Shown here in pieces: positions 7,118 through 14,933 of a stretch of 16,418 bases of DNA (its first letter is position 1; each line of letters starts with the position of its first letter). The notes beneath the pieces were generated by a model. The model searched no databases and was not told the origin of the DNA. It worked only from the letters and a program-made list of their open reading frames with translations. Made by a program: the position numbers and the translations under genes. This DNA is from an uncultured Oxalobacteraceae bacterium (lineage in GTDB: Bacteria; Pseudomonadota; Gammaproteobacteria; Burkholderiales; Burkholderiaceae_D): positions 1-16,418 of the forward strand of contig CALKVB010000154.1 of assembly GCA_937996605.1 (NCBI GenBank), given 5' to 3'.

Positions 7118-8137
7118 TTGAACGAGCAGTCACCTAACGACAACCCAACCACTCTCATCGACGTTGCCCGCTTAGCCGGGGTTTCGCCGAGCACAGTGTC
7201 GCGGATATTGAATGGCACGGCAAAGGTGTCCGATGACAAACGTCAGGCGGTGATGGAAGCTATCGCCCGCATGAACTTTGCACCTAACCCTATGGCGCAG
7301 AGCTTGAAGCGCGGACGCTCAATGACCATCGGTATCGTGGTGCAAGATATTTCCAGCCCGTTTTTCGACGAAACACTACATGGTGTTGACGAGGCTCTGA
7401 AAGGTACAGGGTATGCCTCGGTGATCGTCAGCGGCCACTGGAATGCAGCTGAGGAAGTTGAACGTATCCGTTTATTGTTGGCGCGCAAAGTCGACGGCAT
7501 TATTTTGCTTTCAGGTCGCATTACTGATGACTCGGTTTTGCAATTCTCCCAGCATAGGCCGATTGTATCGACAGGTCGCGCTATCCAAACCCAACGTGCA
7601 CTTGGTTTTAAACTCGACAATGAACATGGCGGCTGGTTGGCGGTGCGTCATTTAATCGAATTGGGACATCGTCGCATTGCGTTTATCACTGGCCCAGCAA
7701 ATAATTGCGACGCGGATGAACGTTTGGCCGGTTATAAACGTGCCTTGCAAGAGGCCGATATTGCTTACGATCCTAAGATTGTGGTGGAGGGTGACTTTCA
7801 CGAAAGCAGCGGGATGCGTGCGATTAATCATCTGTTCGACACACAACAGCAATTTACTGCCGTATGTGCCGCCAATGATCTCAGCGCCTACGGTGCGCGC
7901 TTAAGTTTGTATCGCAAAGGCATACGTGTGCCCGAAGATATTTCCTTAGTCGGTTTCGATGATTTGCCTGGTTCCTCCTACACCACACCACCACTCACTA
8001 CGATACGCCAACCTTTGTATGACATTGGACGTATCGCCACCAATTCGCTCTTACATTTGATTAATGGCGAGATAGTGGAAACGAGTATTCCGCCTTTAGA
8101 ATTGATCGTGCGGGAAACCACACGCAGAATACGATAA
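7118..8137 (+). CDS. LacI-family transcriptional repressor
   Basis: A 339-residue LacI/GalR-type repressor. The helix-turn-helix spans about residues 13-32 (LIDVARLAGVSPSTVSRILN). The hinge helix follows (PMAQSLKRG), with Leu63 in the position that intercalates at the central CpG of LacI/PurR operators. The periplasmic-binding-protein-like ligand domain starts near residue 70 (TIGIVVQDISSPFF) and includes family-typical IAFITGP, LVGFDDLP and TTIRQP segments. The start is a TTG with AGAAGG seven bases upstream; no in-frame ATG precedes the HTH. The gene lies downstream of the halogenase-family gene on the same strand. Given matching palindromes upstream of the receptor/halogenase pair, the permease and itself, it is the probable local regulator, released by the sugar or its breakdown product (inference). 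The recognition helix carries Pro24-Ser25, the residue pair that sets specificity in this family. Confidence 0.93.
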   Translation: MNEQSPNDNPTTLIDVARLAGVSPSTVSRILNGTAKVSDDKRQAVMEAIARMNFAPNPMAQSLKRGRSMTIGIVVQDISSPFFDETLHGVDEALKGTGYASVIVSGHWNAAEEVERIRLLLARKVDGIILLSGRITDDSVLQFSQHRPIVSTGRAIQTQRALGFKLDNEHGGWLAVRHLIELGHRRIAFITGPANNCDADERLAGYKRALQEADIAYDPKIVVEGDFHESSGMRAINHLFDTQQQFTAVCAANDLSAYGARLSLYRKGIRVPEDISLVGFDDLPGSSYTTPPLTTIRQPLYDIGRIATNSLLHLINGEIVETSIPPLELIVRETTRRIR

Positions 8138-8288
8138 TATAAACCCATGCTCAATGGATGATAGCCGAATCAATGCTTTTTATCAGATAGCGATTCGCCA
8201 TTTTTCGAGCGCGATCCACCGCCAAGCAGCCACGCAAGCAGTATTGATCTAGCTTCGAGCTACGCTTACTTTTAAAATTTTTTTGATT

Positions 8289-8999
8289 ATGCAAACCTTC
8301 ACTTCCCTCATCGATTTCCCCATCACTCAAAAATGGCCAGCCAAGCATCCTGAACGTTTACAGCTCTACTCTTTGGCCACTCCCAATGGCGTCAAAGTCT
8401 CGATTATGTTGGAAGAAATTGGCTTACCGTATGAAGCCCATCTAATCAGCTTTGAGGCTGGCGATCAACTGTCGCCAGAATTTATTTCACTCAATCCCAA
8501 TAATAAAATTCCAGCGATCATTGACCCCAATGGCCCACAAGGCAAACCCTTAGCGTTGTTTGAATCTGGCGCAATCTTGATTTATCTGGCAGAAAAGAGT
8601 GGTCGATTACTTTCTGCAGAACCTGAAAAACGCTACCAAACTTTGCAGTGGTTAATGTTCCAAATGGGCGGTATTGGCCCCATGTTTGGACAACTCGGTT
8701 TCTTCCATAAATTTGCTGGCCGAGAATATGAAGACAAGCGACCGCGTGATCGTTATGCAGCGGAATCAAAACGACTACTGGGAGTATTGAATCAACATTT
8801 GGCACAACATGAATGGATGGTTGATGACTACAGCATTGCTGACATCGCAATCTTCCCTTGGGTGAGAAATCTGATTGGATTTTATGAAGCTGCAGAACTT
8901 GTCAACATGGATCAATTTCCGCATGTGATTCGAGCGCTCAATCAGTTTAGACAACGTCCCGCAGTTATCGAAGGATTGCAAATTCCTCGTCGCGCATAA
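8289..8999 (+). CDS. Glutathione S-transferase family protein (YfcG/YghU-like)
   Basis: A 236-residue cytosolic glutathione S-transferase fold. The N-terminal thioredoxin-like half carries LYSLATPNG (about residues 27-35), whose TPNG motif is characteristic of Nu-class enzymes such as E. coli YfcG and YghU. PNNKIPAI (the cis-Pro loop) and ESGAILIYLAEK (glutathione gamma-glutamyl binding) follow. The C-terminal helical half carries the conserved YSIADIAIFPWV stretch. Nu-class members act mainly as glutathione-dependent disulfide or peroxide reductases rather than conjugating enzymes. A TTG at 8283 is in frame, but the ATG at 8289 is preferred. No clear ribosome-binding site is visible, since the upstream stretch is T-rich. 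It has no operon partner and converges with copA. It sits 151 bp after the LacI gene, where a weak TAGCT/AGCTA stem is followed by a T-rich run at about 8251-8284. Confidence 0.9.
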   Translation: MQTFTSLIDFPITQKWPAKHPERLQLYSLATPNGVKVSIMLEEIGLPYEAHLISFEAGDQLSPEFISLNPNNKIPAIIDPNGPQGKPLALFESGAILIYLAEKSGRLLSAEPEKRYQTLQWLMFQMGGIGPMFGQLGFFHKFAGREYEDKRPRDRYAAESKRLLGVLNQHLAQHEWMVDDYSIADIAIFPWVRNLIGFYEAAELVNMDQFPHVIRALNQFRQRPAVIEGLQIPRRA

Positions 9000-9011
9000 A
9001 GCAATGCAAAT

Positions 9012-9026
9012 AATGAGCGCCTCATT
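9012..9026. terminator. Short stem-loop between convergent gst and copA genes
   Basis: AATGAG (9012-9017) pairs with CTCATT (9021-9026) around CGC, in the 22-bp gap and overlapping the copA stop codon. The symmetric position between convergent genes suggests a bidirectional transcript end. The stem is short and there is no T-tract, so the call is weak. Confidence 0.3.
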
Positions 9027-11454
9027 TCACAAGCGTACTCGGTTTCCATCGACGTAATAAAAGTGCATTCGAAATGACGCTCACACTGGATAAAGCCATA
9101 GCCGCACCTGCGATCATCGGGTTCAGGTAACCCATTGCGGCTAAGGGGATGCCAATCACATTGTAAAGGAACGCCCACGCAAGATTTTGCCGTATCTTAT
9201 GATAGGTGTTCTGCGAAATCGCAATAGCTTCAGCCACCAAAGCTGGATCGCCACGCATCAAGGTAATACCTGCCGTATGCATCGCCACATCGGTACCGGT
9301 AGCCATCGCAATCCCCACATCAGCAGCAGCTAAAGCCGGCGCATCGTTGATACCGTCGCCAACCATCGCTACACAAGCTCCTGTTTGTTTTAGCCTATGT
9401 ACGATGGCCGCTTTGTCCGCAGGTAAGACTTGCGCATAGACTTCATCGATACCCACAGCGTGCGCTGCGACATTAGCACTTCCTTGATTGTCACCACTAA
9501 TCAACACCACCTTCACACCGACTTGATGCAGCTGAGTCACGGCGGCTAGCGCCTGTGCTTTGATTTGATCGCCAAAAGCAATTAAGCCACACAGTTCGCG
9601 AGTAACCATATTCGCTGCAGTATCGACAGCGGAATCAACATGTGGCAACCGTGCCAAATAAGATAAAGTTCGACCTTGAGCCTCTTCGGCACTGGCAGTG
9701 GCGGCTAAGCCAGCGACATCTAAACCTAAATTGCGCATCCACTGTGCATTGCCAAAACAAATCAAAGCACCATCAACGACTGCTTGCACACCCAAACCCG
9801 GTATCGCTTTGGCGTCGGTCGCCATTACCGAATCTAAACTCTGTGCCGAGCTCGCTTGCATCACCGCTTTCGCCAAAGGATGATCGCTGTACTGCTGGAC
9901 GGCGGCAGCCCAACTCAATAAAAGCGCTTGCTTGCCTTGCCACTGCGGATGTACATGGATGGCGGTGACAGTCGGCTTCCCTTCGGTCAAAGTACCGGTC
10001 TTATCAAAACACACGGTATCGAGACGATGTGCAAGCTCTAGGGCTTGCGCATCTTTAATCAGAATGCCATATCGCGCCGCTACACCGGTGCCTACCATAA
10101 TCGCCGTTGGTGTAGCCAAACCCAAAGCGCAAGGACAAGCAATCACTTGTACTGCCACCGCATTCAAGATCGCATTTTGCCAATCGCCAGTGATTAAACC
10201 AAAAGCGAATAAAGTAAGTATCGAAATACCTAAGACCACTGGCACAAAAACAGCACTAATTTGATCGACCAAACGTTGAATCGGAGCTTTCACGGCCTGT
10301 GCATCTTCTACTAATTTGATAATCTGCGAGAGCATGCTACGGGCACCGAGCTCAGTTGCCTTTATCAGTAGCGCCCCTTCGCCATTCACTGCACCTGCAA
10401 ATACTTTATCGCCGATTTTTTTTGACACGGGCAAACTTTCTCCCGTCAATAGCGACTCATCGACTTGGCTTTGCCCCTCTACTACTTCGCCATCGACTGC
10501 AACTCGGGCACCAGGTCGTATCACAATCAGCTCGCCCGCTTGTAGTTCGGCTAAAGCGACTTCTTGTTCGCGCCCTTCTCGTCTCACAATAGCTGAAGTT
10601 GGGCGTAAGGCCTCAAGCGCTTTCAAAGCGGATACCGTTTGCGATTTAGCGCGCGCTTCTAACCATTTCCCCAGTAACACCAAGGTAATCACGACCGCAG
10701 ATGATTCAAAATATAAATGCTGCATCCCCGCTTCGTGATGCGCGCCGTGCGCAAACATCAAATACAACGATAAGCCATATGCAGAACTGGTGCCGATCGC
10801 AACTAATAAATCCATATTGCCACTGCCGGCCAATACGGCTCGATAAGCTGCGCGATAAAATCGGGCACCAAGAATAAATTGTACAGGTGTAGCCAATGCA
10901 AGTTGCCAGTACGCAGAGAGCATCCAATCGATACCGAAGGGGCTCAACAGCATCGGTGCCAGTAAAGGCAAACTGAGTAGCGCGGCAAAGATCACGTGCC
11001 AAGGTAAATCTTGTGCACGCTGTGGCTTATCGACACCCCCGCTGATCAAAGCGGCCGGGTAACCTGCCTTTTGACAAGCCTGTAACAAGATCGATATGTC
11101 TGTTCCAACTAGCAAAGTCACTTGCGCTCTTTCCGTGGCAAGATTGACGCTGACCTTGATCACACCGGATTGCGCCTTCAAAATTTTTTCGACGCGCCCC
11201 ACACAAGAAGCACAGGTCATTTCACTAATAGCAAGAGCGACGCTGTGAATCGGCACTTGATAACCAACTTGCTCGATCGCCTGCACCAACGCCGCAAGTG
11301 GCACGTCGCCTTCTACACTTGCTTTCTCGCTGGCTAAATTCACACTCACCTGCGTCACACCTTCCACTTTGCGTATGCCGCGCTCAACACGCTGCACGCA
11401 AGAAGCGCAAGTCATTCCTTCAATCGCTAGGGTCTGGATTCGAATTTGGCTCAT
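9022..11454 (-). CDS. copA: Copper-exporting P1B-type ATPase
   Basis: An 810-residue heavy-metal-pumping P-type ATPase of the inner membrane that exports Cu(I) from the cytoplasm using ATP. Two N-terminal heavy-metal-associated domains carry CxxC sites at Cys16/Cys19 and Cys81/Cys84, both in MTCASC. The actuator motif TGES is at 337-340, the membrane Cys-Pro-Cys at 440-442 defines a copper-type (P1B-1) transporter, and the phosphorylated Asp484 lies in DKTGTLT. GDGINDAPALAAADVGIAM closes the nucleotide domain. About eight membrane segments are expected, with several visible between residues 150 and 265, around 400-460 and near the C-terminus. Full length for the family, with no broken motif. 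It is divergent from a CopZ-type chaperone gene, forming a standard copper-detoxification pair. A promoter is visible 43-70 bases upstream. No CueR gene is in the window. Confidence 0.96.
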   Translation of the reverse strand: MSQIRIQTLAIEGMTCASCVQRVERGIRKVEGVTQVSVNLASEKASVEGDVPLAALVQAIEQVGYQVPIHSVALAISEMTCASCVGRVEKILKAQSGVIKVSVNLATERAQVTLLVGTDISILLQACQKAGYPAALISGGVDKPQRAQDLPWHVIFAALLSLPLLAPMLLSPFGIDWMLSAYWQLALATPVQFILGARFYRAAYRAVLAGSGNMDLLVAIGTSSAYGLSLYLMFAHGAHHEAGMQHLYFESSAVVITLVLLGKWLEARAKSQTVSALKALEALRPTSAIVRREGREQEVALAELQAGELIVIRPGARVAVDGEVVEGQSQVDESLLTGESLPVSKKIGDKVFAGAVNGEGALLIKATELGARSMLSQIIKLVEDAQAVKAPIQRLVDQISAVFVPVVLGISILTLFAFGLITGDWQNAILNAVAVQVIACPCALGLATPTAIMVGTGVAARYGILIKDAQALELAHRLDTVCFDKTGTLTEGKPTVTAIHVHPQWQGKQALLLSWAAAVQQYSDHPLAKAVMQASSAQSLDSVMATDAKAIPGLGVQAVVDGALICFGNAQWMRNLGLDVAGLAATASAEEAQGRTLSYLARLPHVDSAVDTAANMVTRELCGLIAFGDQIKAQALAAVTQLHQVGVKVVLISGDNQGSANVAAHAVGIDEVYAQVLPADKAAIVHRLKQTGACVAMVGDGINDAPALAAADVGIAMATGTDVAMHTAGITLMRGDPALVAEAIAISQNTYHKIRQNLAWAFLYNVIGIPLAAMGYLNPMIAGAAMALSSVSVISNALLLRRWKPSTLVK

Positions 11455-11496
11455 TGTTAAAAATAGTCTAATTATTTACTGAAATCACATAGCTAA

Positions 11497-11524
11497 ATCA
11501 TACAGGGCGTCGTTGTTGGGTCAA
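11497..11524 (-). promoter_or_regulatory. Candidate sigma-70 promoter of copA
   Basis: Read on the minus strand, TTGACC (11524-11519) and TATGAT (11502-11497) are separated by 16 bp, good matches to -35 and -10 elements. The expected transcript start is near 11490, giving a leader of about 36 bases before the copA ATG. The spacer is not the stretched 19-20 bp GC-rich dyad of CueR-regulated promoters. Confidence 0.5.
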
Positions 11525-11600
11525 GTTCTGCCTGTTATCTGCGATTGTTCTGTCTTTTATTTCACGCGATCGCAAAATTAAATGTCAGTGCACACTATAA

Positions 11601-11622
11601 CTTCAAACAAACCGCTTCAAAC
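11601..11622. repeat. Direct repeat CTTCAAAC in the copA-copZ intergenic region
   Basis: CTTCAAAC occurs at 11601-11608 and 11615-11622, 14 bp apart. It lies between a TATAAC sequence at 11596-11601 and the copZ start, and overlaps a weak promoter-like pair (TTCAAA at 11616-11621, TACAAT at 11640-11645, spacing 18). It may be chance or a regulator site. Confidence 0.3.
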
Positions 11623-11678
11623 TTTCAGCAAGTAAGGAATACAATATCGATTCAAAGCATACATCCGAAGGAAATTCT

Positions 11679-11879
11679 ATGTACGTATTTAACATCGCCG
11701 ACATGACTTGCAAGCACTGTGAAGGCAGCATCACTAAAGCCATCAAAGAGACCGATACGCAAGCGATAGTGAGCATAGACTTAGCAACCCATACCGCAAA
11801 GATTGAGAGTCAAGTCAATATTGATGTGATCGAAAAAGCAATCAGCGAAGCGGGTTACACTCCGCTGCGTCAAGTCTAA
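11679..11879 (+). CDS. copZ: CopZ-type copper chaperone (single HMA domain)
   Basis: A 66-residue protein made of one heavy-metal-associated domain. The Cu(I)-binding motif is MTCKHC with Cys11 and Cys14, followed by the usual beta-alpha-beta pattern: a helix near residues 15-24, a strand VSIDLATHTAKIES, and a C-terminal helix ending in EAGYTP. Such chaperones carry Cu(I) in the cytoplasm and hand it to the HMA domains of CopA. The start has AAGGA about six bases upstream (11668-11672). It is divergent from copA with a 224-bp shared intergenic region, consistent with joint control by copper, though no recognised copper-regulator box was found. Length is typical for a stand-alone chaperone. 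Confidence 0.93.
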   Translation: MYVFNIADMTCKHCEGSITKAIKETDTQAIVSIDLATHTAKIESQVNIDVIEKAISEAGYTPLRQV

Positions 11880-11915
11880 CGACTAAAATAAATTATCATT
11901 AGTCTAATGAAACGC

Positions 11916-11949
11916 CCGAGAATTGTTCTTAAGTTGCCGAGAAATTGTT
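11916..11949 (+). repeat. Two CCGAGAA(A)TTGTT repeats 21 bp apart upstream of motA
   Basis: CCGAGAATTGTT begins at 11916 and CCGAGAAATTGTT at 11937, 21 bp apart, about 120-150 bp before the motA start. The second copy is preceded by G, giving GCCGAGAA, one base from the flagellar sigma-28 -10 element GCCGATAA. A matching TAAA -35 at the right distance is absent from both copies, so neither is called a promoter. Confidence 0.35.
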
Positions 11950-12065
11950 GTTCGTAATGGCAATTAATCAAAAAGCTGATATTCTCAACAGGGTACGCAT
12001 CGCAATGTCGTTGCAGCATGCGCTGATCCAATCAATTGAGAATTATTAAAAATCGCGAGTCAACA

Positions 12066-12926
12066 GTGCTCATTGTCATCGGCATACTTATCGTTTTATT
12101 CTCAGTCTTCGGTGGCTTCGCCATTGACGGTGGTCACCTCGCAGCCTTATTCCAACCAGTTGAATTATTTATGATTGCCGGCGCCGCGATTGGTGCCTTC
12201 ATTATTGGCAATGATAAAGAAAGCATCATCACCACACTCAAAGCATTTCCCTCTATCTTTAAAAGCCACAAGCGAAGTAAAGCGGTGTACCTCGATCTCA
12301 TCACACTGCTCTTTGAACTTCTCACTAAGATCCGTAAAGAGGGATTGATGTCAATCGAAGATGACATCGAGAATATTTATGAAAGTGCTGTGTTTTCAAA
12401 ATATCCTGAAGTGATTGCGGATAGTCACTTGATGGAATTCTTGACTGACTATTTACGTCTAATGGTTTCAGGTAATGTTGATTCCTATCAGATCGAAAAT
12501 TTAATGGACGTAGAGCTGGAAGCTCATCACACTGATGAAGATCTGCCGATCCAAGTGATTTCAAAAATGGCCGATGGCTTGCCGGCATTCGGCATTGTAG
12601 CCGCGGTGATGGGCGTGGTTCACACCATGGAATCGGTTGGTATTCCGCCAGGTGAGCTTGGTATCTTGATCGCGAAAGCCTTAGTCGGTACTTTCCTTGG
12701 GATCTTAATTTCCTATGGATTTATTGGACCAGTCGCAGCACGCCTTGAACAAAAAATGAACATCAACATGATGGCTTATCAATGCGTGAAAGTGACTATC
12801 ATCGCCAGTTTAAACGGCTATTCACCACCAATCGCGTGCGAGTTTGGGCGCAAAGCCTTGAGCGCTCGCACACGCCCTAGTTTCCGCGAATTAGAAGATC
12901 ACATCAAACAAGCCAAGGGTAGATAG
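12066..12926 (+). CDS. motA: Flagellar motor stator protein MotA
   Basis: With the GTG at 12066 the product is 286 residues and its start (MLIVIGILIVLFSVFGG) aligns with the first membrane segment of E. coli MotA (MLILLGY). A TTG at 12036 would add ten charged residues and has no ribosome-binding site. MotA with MotB forms the proton-driven stator that turns the flagellum. Four membrane segments are visible: two near the N-terminus, and two around DGLPAFGIVAAVMGVVHTM and LVGTFLGILISYGFIGPVA, which hold the conserved prolines of segments 3 and 4. The cytoplasmic loop has the Arg and Glu of KIRKEGLMSIEDDIE, matching torque residues Arg90 and Glu98 of E. coli. The C-terminal NGYSPPIACEFGRKAL stretch is also conserved. 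Unusually, no motB follows: the next gene is convergent lrgB. Confidence 0.93.
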   Translation: MLIVIGILIVLFSVFGGFAIDGGHLAALFQPVELFMIAGAAIGAFIIGNDKESIITTLKAFPSIFKSHKRSKAVYLDLITLLFELLTKIRKEGLMSIEDDIENIYESAVFSKYPEVIADSHLMEFLTDYLRLMVSGNVDSYQIENLMDVELEAHHTDEDLPIQVISKMADGLPAFGIVAAVMGVVHTMESVGIPPGELGILIAKALVGTFLGILISYGFIGPVAARLEQKMNINMMAYQCVKVTIIASLNGYSPPIACEFGRKALSARTRPSFRELEDHIKQAKGR

Positions 12927-12934
12927 AGTACAAG

Positions 12935-12991
12935 CTCACGAATAAACTCAGAGAAGGAACCTAAAAGAACTGAGGAAGTCTCACGAGTAAA
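12935..12991. repeat. Imperfect direct repeat CTCACGA(A/G)TAAA flanking the motA 3' gap
   Basis: CTCACGAATAAA (12935-12946) and CTCACGAGTAAA (12980-12991) lie 45 bp apart. The first is just past the motA stop codon and the second overlaps the lrgB stop codon. Between them is GAGAAGGA (12951-12958), which resembles a ribosome-binding site but has no gene after it. Confidence 0.4.
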
Positions 12992-13703
12992 ATATACGCA
13001 GCAAGATTGGCACCAAAAGCGGCGTTAAGATCGCCGTCATGATGCCATTGAGCCCCATCCCTAAGCCTGCATAACTCCCCATCGCCGAACTTATCTGAAA
13101 CGCCCTCGCAGTACCGATGCCATGCGCCGAAACACCGAGAGCAAAGCCACGCACTTCAGTGCTTACCACCCCTATGCGATTAAAGACGAAACGTCCAACC
13201 ATCGCGCCAATAATGCCCGTGCTAATGACTACCACTGCGCTCACCGATGGAATGCCACCAAGTTTTTCAGCAATTGCCATCGCGATAGGTGTAGTCGCTG
13301 ACTTAGGTCCCATGGCGATTGCAAGTTCACGCGTACCATGCATCAATGCTGTAATACTGAATGCGGAGACAATACTGGTCACCGAACCTAGCACAAGACT
13401 AAACCCCAATGGCAGCAATACTCGTTGTAGACGATCAGCTTGCTTAGCTAAAGGGATTGCCATCGCCACCGTGACAGGGCCTAATAAAAAATGAATGAAC
13501 TGCGCACCTGAAAAATACTGTGCGTAAGAAAGATGAGAAAAATGTAGCACCCCAACGATCATCGCTACCGCCAAAACTACCGGATTAACCAAAGGATTGA
13601 AGTGAAATCGTTTGGCGATCGCTAGCGCGACGAAGTAAGTTGTGAGCGTTAAACTCAAACTAAACAGAGGTGTTTGCAAAAAACGGCTCAGTAACTCAAG
13701 CAT
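12981..13703 (-). CDS. lrgB: LrgB/CidB-family inner-membrane protein
   Basis: A 240-residue polytopic membrane protein of the LrgB (YohK) family, acting with an LrgA/CidA partner. These pairs have been described as holin/antiholin-like modulators of murein hydrolase activity and, in several bacteria, as exporters or importers of glycolate or pyruvate; which applies here is unknown. Family-typical stretches are FLLGPVTVAMAIPL, GPKSATTPIAMAIAE and RGFALGVSAHGIGTARA. The ATG at 13703 is chosen over an upstream in-frame ATG at 13769. It gives the normal MLELL-type start and is preceded by GAGGGTG in the end of lrgA. The frame overlaps lrgA by 8 bp, indicating translational coupling. It converges with motA. 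Confidence 0.9.
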   Translation of the reverse strand: MLELLSRFLQTPLFSLSLTLTTYFVALAIAKRFHFNPLVNPVVLAVAMIVGVLHFSHLSYAQYFSGAQFIHFLLGPVTVAMAIPLAKQADRLQRVLLPLGFSLVLGSVTSIVSAFSITALMHGTRELAIAMGPKSATTPIAMAIAEKLGGIPSVSAVVVISTGIIGAMVGRFVFNRIGVVSTEVRGFALGVSAHGIGTARAFQISSAMGSYAGLGMGLNGIMTAILTPLLVPILLRIFYS

Positions 13704-14082
13704 CGTTTTCACCCTCAGCCTCTTGTTCGACGCCGTGTGTTGATGCATTCCAACGCTTGAAATAAGCAAAGCTTAAAGCGGTAACTATCATCGTCAACAA
13801 GGTGCTCACCACCATCGCTACCACAATGGCTAACCAATGGTCGCCTACCTGCGTTAGTGACACCATAATACCCACACCAGCGGGAATGAACAGCAAAGAT
13901 AAATGCTGCAACATCATCATTGCTGCTGATTCTAGCTTCGTCAATAAACGTGGAAATTTGATCAGGGTGAAAAATAACAACATCATCCCCATTACCGACC
14001 CCGGAATGGGTAGTGCAAAGAGACGTGTCAAGGCTTCACCGAGAAATTGAAAAACCAACAGCACAAGAAAGCAAAACAACAT
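13696..14082 (-). CDS. lrgA: LrgA/CidA-family holin-like membrane protein
   Basis: A 128-residue protein of the CidA/LrgA family with four predicted membrane segments: residues about 2-18, 25-42, 58-77 and 85-107. The conserved ALPIPGSVMGMMLLF motif lies between the first two segments. The charged C-terminal tail (THGVEQEAEGENDA) is cytoplasmic by analogy. The start codon has AGGA about six bases upstream. It is the first gene of the two-gene unit, and lrgB begins inside its last codons. Proposed roles for the family are control of cell-wall hydrolases through membrane-potential effects, or transport of small organic acids as a complex with LrgB. Confidence 0.88.
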   Translation of the reverse strand: MLFCFLVLLVFQFLGEALTRLFALPIPGSVMGMMLLFFTLIKFPRLLTKLESAAMMMLQHLSLLFIPAGVGIMVSLTQVGDHWLAIVVAMVVSTLLTMIVTALSFAYFKRWNASTHGVEQEAEGENDA

Positions 14083-14134
14083 CTTTATCCTGTCATTGGC
14101 TCAAGGAAGAAATGGAAACTAAAAATGATAAAAA

Positions 14135-14914
14135 TCACTTCGCTTTGGTGTATTGCTGGACGATAGCGTCTATCTTGCCTTCACGTTTCATCTTGTCCAC
14201 ACTGGCTTGCAACTTAGCCACCAAATTCTTATCGCTGTTTAAGTTCATCCCAAAGTACAAGGCTGCACCATCATTGAGTTTCATCATACGTTTCATCGAA
14301 CCCGCAGAAATTCCAAAAGTTTTTTGGTTCTGCTGCATACCAATTTCGGTATTAGCTACAATATCAATCTTGCCTGCTTTTAGCATATGCATTTCATCAG
14401 TATTGGTGTTAAAAATTTGTATGGATGAACTAGGCACGCCAGCTTCTAACAATTCACTTAATGACGCTTCCTCACGAATCGCACCAATACGAAAATTCGC
14501 AATATCTTTTAAGCTATGAATCTTTGATGCGACTTCAGCACGTGCATAGATCCACATACTACGAGGCAAAATTGGTCCTACCCACACAAATTGTTTTTCA
14601 CGAACAGGGATGCGAGAAATGGTATAAATAATTGAATCTGGCGTCTCCAATACTGTTTTATACGCACGAGTCCAAGGGACCAACTGCATATTGCATTGGA
14701 GTTGAACATCTTTACAAACTGCCTTTAACACATCAGTCGAGACCCCAACCAACTGATTATCTTTGATGAAATTATATGGCGGCCATTCCTCGGTATACGC
14801 CTTAATTTCTCGCGCCACATGTTGAGCTGACACTGAACTCTGAACGAGGATCATCACGCTCAAGCAGGTGAACAAACTTCGACAGAATTTCTGCATGGTC
14901 GTCATCATTTGCAT
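14135..14914 (-). CDS. Periplasmic solute-binding protein, SBP_bac_3-like (second of tandem pair)
   Basis: A 259-residue secreted protein of the family 3 (polar amino acid type) solute-binding fold. A signal peptide covers about residues 1-30 (hydrophobic core LFTCLSVMILV, cleavage after SVSA). The ligand domain opens with IKAYTEEWPPYNF and includes LVPWTRAY, a WVGPILPR strand and an IDIVANTEIG segment, ending in a charged helix. A CX6C pair (CKDVQLQC) is shared with the neighbouring paralog and could form a disulfide. In-frame ATGs at codons 1, 3, 4 and 7 all leave a workable signal peptide, and none has a strong ribosome-binding site. It starts 19 bp after the paralog's stop, so the two are probably co-transcribed. 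No permease or ATPase gene accompanies them, so it may serve a distant transporter or a sensor. The ligand is unknown. Confidence 0.85.
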   Translation of the reverse strand: MQMMTTMQKFCRSLFTCLSVMILVQSSVSAQHVAREIKAYTEEWPPYNFIKDNQLVGVSTDVLKAVCKDVQLQCNMQLVPWTRAYKTVLETPDSIIYTISRIPVREKQFVWVGPILPRSMWIYARAEVASKIHSLKDIANFRIGAIREEASLSELLEAGVPSSSIQIFNTNTDEMHMLKAGKIDIVANTEIGMQQNQKTFGISAGSMKRMMKLNDGAALYFGMNLNSDKNLVAKLQASVDKMKREGKIDAIVQQYTKAK

Positions 14915-14933
14915 GGATAAAAATTGATTGAGT

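Noticed and set aside
11881..11904. GACTAA/TTAGTC inverted repeat after copZ as a terminator
   Set aside because: Six-base AT-rich arms with a 12-base loop and no T-tract make a stable terminator unlikely.
12325..12588. 87-codon minus-strand frame inside motA
   Set aside because: It is wholly antisense to conserved MotA sequence, with no ribosome-binding site or family features.
13699..13714. ATCGTTTTCA near the lrgA-lrgB junction as a LacI operator
   Set aside because: Only one half-site matches and it lies in the overlapping coding and ribosome-binding region of lrgA-lrgB; there is no palindrome.
13704..13769. 22-codon upstream extension of lrgB inside lrgA
   Set aside because: The ATG at 13703 has a good ribosome-binding site and gives the family-typical N-terminus; the extension lacks family character.
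14013..14519. 168-codon open frame on the plus strand opposite lrgA and the solute-binding protein
   Set aside because: It lies antisense to two well-supported genes and its translation shows no recognisable domain; it is a shadow of real coding sequence.
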